Shown: positions 1-5,232 of the stretch, piece by piece | Layout of the letters: every line of letters begins with the position of its first letter | Position numbering within the stretch: position 1 is the first letter of the stretch | From: Chitinivibrionales bacterium | GTDB lineage: Bacteria > Fibrobacterota > Chitinivibrionia > Chitinivibrionales > WJMI01 | Assembly: GCA_014729595.1 (NCBI GenBank) | Contig: WJJU01000747.1 | Coordinates: forward strand, 1-5,804 | Reading direction: 5' to 3' | DNA: 5,804 nt | Position numbers and translations under genes: made by a program | Notes under the pieces: generated by a model | The model's input: the letters and a program-made list of their open reading frames with translations, nothing else | Database searches by the model: none | What the model was told of the DNA's origin: nothing

Positions 1-2
1 CG

Positions 3-89
3 GGTAACAATCCGTTTAGCATAGTAATTAAATTACTTGAATACATGTCTAACGGATCTTTCCGCATCGATGGGGTTAACACAACGTAA
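3..89 (+). CDS. possible C-terminal tail of an upstream gene (5' partial)
   Basis: One plus-strand frame is open from the left edge to a TAA at 87-89. It reads GNNPFSIVIKLLEYMSNG and then a short polar end, RIDGVNTT. The mix of an amphipathic hydrophobic stretch and a charged end looks like the C-terminus of a real protein. However, 28 codons is short enough for a frame to stay open by chance. The other two plus frames stop early. If real, the gene lies 21 bases before the ASCH-type gene on the same strand and could be co-transcribed with it. I do not recognise a family. The call rests only on the open frame, the residue composition and the spacing. Confidence 0.4.
   Translation, partial: GNNPFSIVIKLLEYMSNGSFRIDGVNTT
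10..57. repeat. nested inverted repeat upstream of the ASCH-type gene
   Basis: An outer repeat pairs ATCCGTTTAG (10-19) with CTAACGGAT (49-57), giving nine pairs with one bulged T. Inside it sits a perfect 7-base inverted repeat, AGTAATT (23-29) and AATTACT (31-37), around a single A. As RNA the inner arm would need a larger loop, so as DNA this resembles a dyad protein-binding site. It lies 54-101 bases before the ATG at 111. It also falls inside the possible upstream reading frame, which weakens a purely regulatory reading. Confidence 0.4.
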
Positions 90-94
90 CACAA
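77..94. repeat. tandem direct repeat TAACACAA, 10-base period
   Basis: TAACACAA occurs at 77-84 and again at 87-94, separated by CG, so the two copies lie about one helical turn apart on the same DNA face. A related GTAACAA occurs at 4-10. The pair sits 17 bases before the start codon at 111 and just before its ribosome binding site. That position would suit an operator or a leader element. No binding protein can be named from the sequence. Confidence 0.35.
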
Positions 95-110
95 TTCCAA
101 GGAAACCGCG

Positions 111-536
111 ATGGATCATGTTGTTTATTTAGATGCAAAAGCGAATGAGTTGGAAAACCTGCTAAACGGTGATAAAACGATGATTATCCGTGGAGCGACG
201 GGCCGGAAACTTCCCTATGGCAGAGTCGATGCCGGGGATGCTCTGTATTTCATTAATAATAACGGCGAAGGGAAAGTAAAAGCCAGAGCAACGGTTGCGT
301 CCGTGTTCAACTCGGATAAAATGAGCAAAGAAGATTCATGCAGGCTGGTGGAAAAGCATCAAGATGGATTGCAACTAACGGATAAGCAATTCAAAAAATG
401 GGCGGGGAAAAGATATGTAGTTTTAATCGAGGTTACGGACGTCGAAGATGTACATCCGTTTGAGATAGACAAAAGCAATTTCGGCAACATGGACGACTGG
501 TTGCCGGTAGAGAGTATCGATGCCGTCAAAAGATAG
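111..536 (+). CDS. ASCH/PUA-like domain protein, small single-domain
   Basis: This is a complete 141-residue protein. The start is supported by AAGGA at 99-103, seven bases before the ATG. After a short N-terminal helix (about residues 8-18) the segment NGDKTMIIRG resembles the G-x-K-x(3)-R signature that opens ASCH domains. It is followed by a beta-rich core: GDALYFINN near 42-50, KVKARATVASVF near 55-66, and KRYVVLIEVTDVEDV near 101-115. It ends in an acidic, Trp-containing tail (MDDWLPVE). ASCH domains adopt the PUA-like fold and are proposed to bind RNA or modified nucleotides; some members are nucleases or amidohydrolases. I see no catalytic motif that fixes a function here. The gene is about 44% GC by hand count, lower than its neighbours, and is the only clear plus-strand gene. 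It converges with the methyltransferase across a 295-base gap. The fold call is fairly secure; the biological role is unknown. Confidence 0.75.
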   Translation: MDHVVYLDAKANELENLLNGDKTMIIRGATGRKLPYGRVDAGDALYFINNNGEGKVKARATVASVFNSDKMSKEDSCRLVEKHQDGLQLTDKQFKKWAGKRYVVLIEVTDVEDVHPFEIDKSNFGNMDDWLPVESIDAVKR

Positions 537-831
537 GGTGAGTTACCCAAATGCATTCATGTGTTAACTGGTGATGCAAAAAAGTACTTCCGAGAGCTAC
601 GAATAATTGCCGTTACGTTGCCCTATGATGAAGGGATATGTGAAGCATGTCAAATGGTGTTGACATTTTTTGTGACCGGCGACAATGGCAACACACCGGT
701 ATCACGGGGACCACCGCCGATTATCTCTTCGAAGAAGAACGCGAGATACCGAGGTACAACATGGTTGCCTCAGTGATCGTCACGGAACGGTGGTGCCGCT
801 CGCAAATTGGTGCATTCCGCACAAAAACCAA
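537..831 (+). other. intergenic gap with a possible frame-shifted gene relic
   Basis: This gap lies between two convergent genes and holds no intact gene I can support. Protein-like text passes through the three plus frames in order. The frame of the ASCH gene continues past its stop and reads ELRIIAVTLPYDEGICEACQ and then VTGDNGNTP up to about 700. A second frame reads TTADYLFEEEREIPRYNM at about 706-762. A third reads SDRHGTVVPLANWCIPHK at about 769-825. Joined with two frameshifts, this would give a plausible 90-residue beta-rich segment. GTG at 561 is the only early start, and it has no convincing ribosome binding site. I recognise no family. The alternative is ordinary spacer whose open frames are accidental, partly as shadows near the methyltransferase end. 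Confidence 0.25.
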
Positions 832-833
832 TT
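805..833 (-). terminator. weak hairpin at the end of the methyltransferase gene
   Basis: AATTGGT (805-811) pairs with ACCAATT (827-833), a 7-base inverted repeat with a 15-base loop that overlaps the methyltransferase TAA stop at 832-834. Within the loop, TGC and GCA can also pair. No run of T follows on the minus strand, so this is not a standard intrinsic terminator. It may be an RNA 3' end stabiliser or chance. Confidence 0.25.
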
Positions 834-1644
834 ACCCTTCAGGTCCTCGTCGGCAGGTGACGAACCAGTCATAAAGCCCGTCGCGACCACAGGTCATGCC
901 TAGGGAGCGGCACATGGCGGCCGGATATGAATACCGTACCACGGTAGTACCCCGCATACCAACATCTTCAAGGTACGTAGCGATTTCTTGCCGGTAGTAC
1001 AGCTTGACTCTCAGTGTGGTGCGCGCGATGGTGACGTAGCCGCCGATAGGGTCGAAGAGTCGCTCGTTGAGCGTATCATAGACATGCGCAATTGCCGTCC
1101 GTTCATCGCACCCCTCGGCCATATATTCTTCACGCAGATACATCAACTGCTCATTATAGCTTTCGAGAGAGGGAACCAGCATCACAAGGTGCCCTCCGGG
1201 GCGAAGCAGCCAACTGAAAGAGCGAAGAATATTGTCGCGCTTGCGGCGATCGGCGCTCAAAAGAGAGTTTATGGCGATAACGGCATCGAACCGTTGCCCT
1301 TTGAAAGGGGGATGCGCCATATCCCCTTGAATTACCGAATACCGGCTGTCGCGGGTTTGTCGTGCCGTCGTGCACATGGTGTGCGATAAATCCAGGCCGA
1401 CAACACCGTCGAACACATTGCGGCGCCTCCGTAAAGCATCGAGCAAATACCCGTTACCGCACCCGGCATCGAGAACGCGGGCGAAAGGAGGAAAGGATGG
1501 CATGAGTTCGAGCAACGCATTGGTTGACCGCTTGGTGCCGAATGGACTCAAAATGCGGCCGAAATAATTTTCCGAAAGCGTATCCCACGACGCCCCAAGT
1601 CGCCGGTTACAAAGGGGAGAATTCGGCGATTCGTCGGTGCTCAC
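832..1644 (-). CDS. class I SAM-dependent methyltransferase, substrate unknown
   Basis: The 270-residue protein has the Rossmann-like methyltransferase core in order. The SAM-binding glycine loop VLDAGCGNGYLL is at 57-68. The acidic end of strand 2 is GLDLS at 83-87. QGDMAHPPF at 106-114 is the adenine-side acid, FDAVIAINSLL is at 119-129, and LRPGGHLVML is at 147-156. This pattern is typical of the Methyltransf_11/25 type that acts on small molecules, lipids or proteins. The C-terminal part, about 160-270, is not diagnostic and probably contributes substrate contacts. The start is GTG at 1642-1644, which shares GTGA with the stop of the upstream channel gene. AAGGA lies three bases before it, and the next in-frame Met is only at residue 48, inside the region before motif I. 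Co-translation with the channel is likely. No motif shows what is methylated, and a link to channel control is inference from position only. Confidence 0.85.
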   Translation of the reverse strand: MSTDESPNSPLCNRRLGASWDTLSENYFGRILSPFGTKRSTNALLELMPSFPPFARVLDAGCGNGYLLDALRRRRNVFDGVVGLDLSHTMCTTARQTRDSRYSVIQGDMAHPPFKGQRFDAVIAINSLLSADRRKRDNILRSFSWLLRPGGHLVMLVPSLESYNEQLMYLREEYMAEGCDERTAIAHVYDTLNERLFDPIGGYVTIARTTLRVKLYYRQEIATYLEDVGMRGTTVVRYSYPAAMCRSLGMTCGRDGLYDWFVTCRRGPEG

Positions 1645-3302
1645 GATTCCTTTACCTGAATGTAGATAAGCGTATCGCCGTCATGAACTGGATCGTCCGG
1701 CGAAGGCATCGTTTCCAATGTTCCATCGGCGCGCTCGATCGCTACCACGACATACCGCCCGGGGCACGAAAATGATTTCACCGTCTTTTCGGCAAGCCCG
1801 GTCTCGGATACACTCATCTGCGCAACATCCGCTCCAAATGAGGCCGTCGTGGCGTCCATGATCCAACTCACCGAGCTGGGTTTGCCGACCCCGTGCGCAA
1901 GGAGTCTTCCCCCGATGGCGGAGGGTGATACGATTTGATTCGCCAAAGCGTTGTGCGCGGCGTCATGATTACTCGTTTCATCGATTCTTACAATGAGATT
2001 GCTCTTTTTCTTTATGCCGCGAATAATGTGGCTGGTGAGAATGGCCGAAGCGTCCTCTTCTATCCCAACAATAATATTGACGCTTTCATCATGCTTTGCC
2101 AGCGCCTTGGTAAGGCTGAGCTTACTTATATCACGATTTATGAACGTTATACCGGCTTCGGAGTAGTGCTCTTGCTCGGAAATGGGAATGTCATTCGACA
2201 ATACGGTAACCGTATACCTTTGCGCCGCAAGTAATTCGTTCACACAACTTCGTACGGTAGGGTTCCATCCGACAATCAGAACGTCCCCCGACTCCACCGG
2301 CTTCGCTTTGCGAGTCGATTCACACCCGTTGGCGGTGAGTTCTTTGCGGAAAAGAACAACGAGGGTGTCATTTTCTCCTATTCTCTCGGATTTGTCGGGC
2401 AGCGCGAGGACTTGAAGATTCGTTTCTTTGTCGAGCCCAATTATCCATTGGTTTGACGGAAGCTCGATTTCTTCGAGCCGCTTGCCGCCCGCAACAATTT
2501 TGGATGCTTGGAAGTCGGTAAGTTCGATTCCGCAATTGGCCAGTGAAGCTTCCTGAAACCAACGCACGACCGAAGGTTCCGAAAGCGCGCTGAACAGCAT
2601 GTTGCCGCCCACCTCGGATGGTGATACCACTCTGTCGCATCCGGCATTGAGAGCAACTTCGGCGAAATCCAGATCGTCTATTCGGCCAACGATTGTGACG
2701 GTTTTATTCACTTTTCGGATTGCGCTGATTCCCAGAACCACCTCTGAATCGCTTTCCATCGCCAGAATAATGGCATCGGCGGCCGTAATCCCCGCTTTCT
2801 GAAGCGTATCCTCATCCTGGTAATCACCAAGAACAAAATGTACGCGCTTCCCGTCCGCTACTTCCGGTTGTTGCTCGGTATCTACGACCACTATATCTTT
2901 ATCGGTTTCAAGAAGCTCATCGAGAGCGATCCGGGCCACCGTATTCCAACCCGCGATAATCACGTGATCCGACAGCTTAACACGGCTCAATCCCATCATG
3001 CGGCTCATGTTGAGCGAAACGATTTTTTCCGAAACCGTCGACAAAAGATATCCCAAAAGGGCGACACCACTAACCATAACGAACATGGTTAAAACTTTGC
3101 TCAGGGGGTTACTTGGCGATAAATCGCCATAGCCCACGGTCGAACATGTTGTAATTGCCCAGTAGATCGCATCGAAAAAGCTGATCCCTTCGAGCACCGA
3201 AAACGCCAGCGCAAACGCAAACATCCCGGCAACGAAAATGAACAAGATTCTAACCGTTGGATTAGCCAAGAGTCCTTGCCCGGCGCCTTCACGAGTTGCC
3301 AT
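1641..3302 (-). CDS. two-TM potassium channel with tandem RCK (TrkA-N/TrkA-C) domains
   Basis: This is a 553-residue inner-membrane K+ channel subunit. One membrane helix lies at about 17-38. A pore helix precedes the selectivity filter TVGYGD (55-60), and a second membrane helix spans about 67-92. The cytoplasmic part has two RCK units. RCK1 has a Rossmann strand-turn HVIIAGWN (113-120), an acidic residue ending strand 2 (VVVD, to 141), LGDYQDEDTL (158-167), and a TrkA-C-like half at about 250-320. RCK2 begins VLIVGWN (341-347) and ends in a second TrkA-C-like half at about 480-553. Both nucleotide loops read G-W-N instead of the usual GxGxxG, as in the G-W-S loop of MthK-type channels. Ligand gating by ions or nucleotides therefore cannot be assigned. 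The family forms tetramers; two RCK domains per chain give the eight needed for a gating ring. ATG at 3302 has GGGAG seven bases before it. The gene leads a unit with the methyltransferase. Confidence 0.92.
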   Translation of the reverse strand: MATREGAGQGLLANPTVRILFIFVAGMFAFALAFSVLEGISFFDAIYWAITTCSTVGYGDLSPSNPLSKVLTMFVMVSGVALLGYLLSTVSEKIVSLNMSRMMGLSRVKLSDHVIIAGWNTVARIALDELLETDKDIVVVDTEQQPEVADGKRVHFVLGDYQDEDTLQKAGITAADAIILAMESDSEVVLGISAIRKVNKTVTIVGRIDDLDFAEVALNAGCDRVVSPSEVGGNMLFSALSEPSVVRWFQEASLANCGIELTDFQASKIVAGGKRLEEIELPSNQWIIGLDKETNLQVLALPDKSERIGENDTLVVLFRKELTANGCESTRKAKPVESGDVLIVGWNPTVRSCVNELLAAQRYTVTVLSNDIPISEQEHYSEAGITFINRDISKLSLTKALAKHDESVNIIVGIEEDASAILTSHIIRGIKKKSNLIVRIDETSNHDAAHNALANQIVSPSAIGGRLLAHGVGKPSSVSWIMDATTASFGADVAQMSVSETGLAEKTVKSFSCPGRYVVVAIERADGTLETMPSPDDPVHDGDTLIYIQVKES

Positions 3303-3331
3303 TACGAGTCTCCCTACCTAAGAAGTCAAAA

Positions 3332-3359
3332 ATGATAAGCGTCGGTATTGTGTTTATAA
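3332..3359 (-). promoter_or_regulatory. weak sigma-70-like promoter candidate for the channel gene
   Basis: On the minus strand TATCAT (plus 3332-3337) matches five of six bases of the -10 consensus. TTATAA (3354-3359), 16 bases upstream, matches only three of six -35 positions. It would leave a leader of roughly 23 bases, which is room for the GGGAG ribosome binding site at 3310-3314. The match is modest, and a site further upstream is equally possible. Confidence 0.25.
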
Positions 3360-3445
3360 GCCGGCTCGGGAAAATTTACCCCCCGGCAGCCGACGGGCCG
3401 AATGCACTCAGCTCACCCCCACCGTCATAGGAGCGGGCCGCCTTC

Positions 3446-3461
3446 ATCCCGCAAGCGGGAT
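3446..3461. repeat. hairpin repeat copy 1
   Basis: ATCCCGC (3446-3452) and GCGGGAT (3455-3461) form a perfect 7-base inverted repeat around AA; as RNA, a 6-pair stem with a CAAG loop. It is immediately followed by a further ATCC-rich dyad (CCGATCGG and GGATCC) to about 3479. It closely matches the second copy at 3562-3578. No T run flanks it on either strand, so it is more like a REP-type intergenic repeat than a terminator. Confidence 0.5.
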
Positions 3462-3561
3462 ATCCGCCGATCGGGATCCTCCGACTCGCCGTGCGATCGA
3501 TTTATATGGCCCGTATGAGCCTTTCGTTCCCCTCGCATCCGCCCCCCTCGCGCTTCTCCCT

Positions 3562-3578
3562 ATTCCGCTTGGCGGGAT
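3562..3578. repeat. hairpin repeat copy 2
   Basis: ATTCCGC (3562-3568) pairs with GCGGGAT (3572-3578) around TTG. Stem arms match copy 1 at 13 of 14 positions; the one change, C to T, keeps pairing as a G-U wobble in RNA. Both copies are followed closely by ATCCGC or its equivalent (GATCCGC here, ATATCCGC in copy 1), suggesting a repeated unit longer than the stem. Confidence 0.5.
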
Positions 3579-3721
3579 CCGCATTCATGAGCCGACTTAC
3601 AATATACAAAATACAAGTTTGTGCGCCCCGCTTACCCGATGAATGGAAATCAAACACATTTAGAGCCGCTCTCAGAATGAGCTATGCCGGGGAAGCTGAG
3701 CGATAAGGTTTGGATGTGAGT

Positions 3722-3747
3722 CGCGACGAAACGGACAAGTCGTCGCG
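3722..3747. repeat. 8-base perfect inverted repeat in the spacer
   Basis: CGCGACGA (3722-3729) and TCGTCGCG (3740-3747) form a perfect, very GC-rich 8-pair stem with a 10-base loop. It lies 64 bases past the stop of the transglutaminase-like gene. There is no T run on the minus strand, so termination would have to be non-canonical. It may be an RNA stabiliser or a protein-binding site. Confidence 0.4.
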
Positions 3748-3792
3748 GTTGGCCACGGTAACGGCGCGTTTTGGAAGAGGCTCTTATGCGCT

Positions 3793-3818
3793 GTCGACGA
3801 TAAGGTCTCATCATCGAC
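3793..3818 (-). terminator. hairpin overlapping the stop of the transglutaminase-like gene
   Basis: On the minus strand the 26 bases form a 10-pair stem with a 6-base loop (AGACCT). The outer pairs are GTCGA with TCGAC, and the inner pairs include two G-U wobbles. The 5' arm contains the end of the gene and its TGA stop (3811-3813). A short palindrome AAGAG-G-CTCTT follows at 3775-3785. No T run follows, so this is a candidate 3' end or attenuating structure rather than a textbook intrinsic terminator. Confidence 0.35.
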
Positions 3819-5232
3819 GGCTCACCGATTCACCGCGGGGTTCCAGTTCACAAAAGACATAGCCGATTCGCCATCGATCATCCCGCCACACGTACCGACA
3901 CCTTTTTTCGAACGCCGTTTCGATTGCTCTTAGATTGGCAATGAGAGTCGGGTCGCTTTGTTCCTTCGCCGTTAATATTTTCTTTTCGACAGAGAATGCG
4001 AGAGTGGGATAGAGTTCCAGGCGGTGTATTCTCGATGCGCTTTCGGCATAATCGTTCCATTCCTTGGTGTGCTTCATAAAATCTTCATCGCCTCGGTAGG
4101 CATTGGGACACACCCATAGATCGGGCCGGATGAGTAATCCAAAAGGCGCATCCTCTTCTTCCGGGCCAAATATATGGTAAAGGTCGATATCGGGAATGAA
4201 CGCTTCCATATTATATACGGTATCATAGGCGATATCGGGAGAGGTGTCATGATAGTAAAAACGCTCTTCTTGAGCGATAAACTTTACCGTCAAGCATTTG
4301 TTTTGACTAAAGAAGTCCTCCGAATCAGCACAAAAAAGATACGGCATCGGCCCCCCCGTGGCATCAGCGAGAATACGCCGCCCGTTGATCTCGAAAACAT
4401 TGGCATAATGCTCCCAGAACCGTTGCGCGCGCCCGGTGAACATTGTCGATCCGCGTTCAAGGGCTCGGCGCAAATGAAACGAGGGGAATTCCCCTACGGC
4501 ATCGTTACCCGAAAGGCACAACCGGCCGGGGATGCCGAAGTTTTCGCGGATCATGTCAAGAGCGACGGCTTTTTCGGAGCAATTGCCGCCGTGCCCGGCA
4601 ATGATATCTCTCAAGGTTTCGGGGCCGGTTTTGTAGGGAACCCGCCTTCCCAGATACCGGGAATACATCTCGTACGGAGCCTTGTAAAGATGACGGCTTA
4701 CCGAGGCGATAAACCGCATCCGTGATTCGCTTGTCGCACACGCAAGAATATCGTCGGCTTTCTCGCCCCAATCGTTTCGAACCCACCGCTCGACACGTTC
4801 GGCAAAGTCAGGATGCCAATTTCTGAGATAATACCCTTTCCAGTTACGCACAAACGGCACGTCGTCGCGGTCAAGAACCAAATCGGCAACCGAGAAGGCG
4901 CGGCCGCCGATAGCGCGGGTTTCCATAGGTAACGAGTCGTCGTTTTCGAGTGGCATTCCCAAATGACTTAAAAAGGCCCCTTCAACCGGATCCCCCAGGC
5001 TGCCGTCGTCCCGTATGGAAAAAAGCGCTTCTTGGATATATTTGAAACCGTCTCGGCTTTGGGTCGTTATCACTTTGTCGGCATTCCATCGATCGAGTTG
5101 ATCCTGCGTGGTGTGCTTCAAAAGGGCGATGACCCCGCCGACCGTTTCCAGGTTGACGGCGCTCACATTTTTAAACGCGAATTTGCGCCCGGACCATTTG
5201 TCCGCAAGCTGAATTAATTCCGGTCCGCGCAT
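3811..5232 (-). CDS. transglutaminase-like (papain-fold) protein
   Basis: The 473-residue protein carries the transglutaminase-core triad. The Cys is in HGGNCSEKAVALD (Cys218, with the usual N-C-x-E setting). The His is in EHYANVFEI (His275), and the Asp is in RRILADATGG (Asp290). Spacing of about 57 and 15 residues fits the family. Bacterial members act as cysteine peptidases, amidases or acyl-transfer enzymes, and a few make amide bonds in biosynthesis. There is no signal peptide or membrane helix, so it is probably cytoplasmic. The N-terminal 200 residues and the roughly 180 after the core, rich in Tyr, Trp and acidic residues, match no domain I know. ATG at 5232 overlaps the end of the adenylating enzyme by 19 bases. 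A GAGGAAA lies at 5241-5247, eight bases before it. The overlap implies a common transcript and a shared pathway. The substrate is unknown; the triad call is strong. Confidence 0.8.
   Translation of the reverse strand: MRGPELIQLADKWSGRKFAFKNVSAVNLETVGGVIALLKHTTQDQLDRWNADKVITTQSRDGFKYIQEALFSIRDDGSLGDPVEGAFLSHLGMPLENDDSLPMETRAIGGRAFSVADLVLDRDDVPFVRNWKGYYLRNWHPDFAERVERWVRNDWGEKADDILACATSESRMRFIASVSRHLYKAPYEMYSRYLGRRVPYKTGPETLRDIIAGHGGNCSEKAVALDMIRENFGIPGRLCLSGNDAVGEFPSFHLRRALERGSTMFTGRAQRFWEHYANVFEINGRRILADATGGPMPYLFCADSEDFFSQNKCLTVKFIAQEERFYYHDTSPDIAYDTVYNMEAFIPDIDLYHIFGPEEEDAPFGLLIRPDLWVCPNAYRGDEDFMKHTKEWNDYAESASRIHRLELYPTLAFSVEKKILTAKEQSDPTLIANLRAIETAFEKRCRYVWRDDRWRIGYVFCELEPRGESVSRR

Larger units (their letters stand above)
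3303..3810. other. 500-base spacer between two minus-strand units, rich in inverted repeats
   Basis: No convincing gene is present. The longest plus frame (3491-3706) is low in complexity, rich in Ser, Pro and Arg, and lacks a ribosome binding site. The stretch contains a C-rich, pyrimidine-biased run around 3527-3560, two related GC hairpins (3446-3461 and 3562-3578), and a group of inverted repeats just after the transglutaminase-like gene (3722-3747, 3775-3785, 3793-3818). The part nearest 3303 should hold the promoter of the channel gene. Confidence 0.6.

Noticed and set aside
561..776. Intact small gene with GTG start
   Set aside because: It lacks a ribosome binding site, and the protein-like text leaves this frame after about 700; kept only as a possible relic.
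988..1389. 133-codon open frame on the plus strand
   Set aside because: It is a shadow of the methyltransferase gene, opposite its core motifs.
1935..2234. 99-codon plus-strand frame
   Set aside because: It lies opposite the second RCK region of the channel and has no independent support.
3491..3706. 71-codon plus-strand frame in the spacer
   Set aside because: Its low-complexity Ser/Pro/Arg composition, an overlap with hairpin copy 2 and the lack of a ribosome binding site argue against a gene.
3303..3810. tRNA, riboswitch or integron attC site in the spacer
   Set aside because: No cloverleaf, known aptamer core or paired R/L sites with a single bulge were seen; the dyads are simple hairpins.
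4174..4725. 183-codon open frame on the plus strand
   Set aside because: It lies antisense inside the transglutaminase-like gene, whose catalytic motifs are clear; the plus-strand translation shows no family features.
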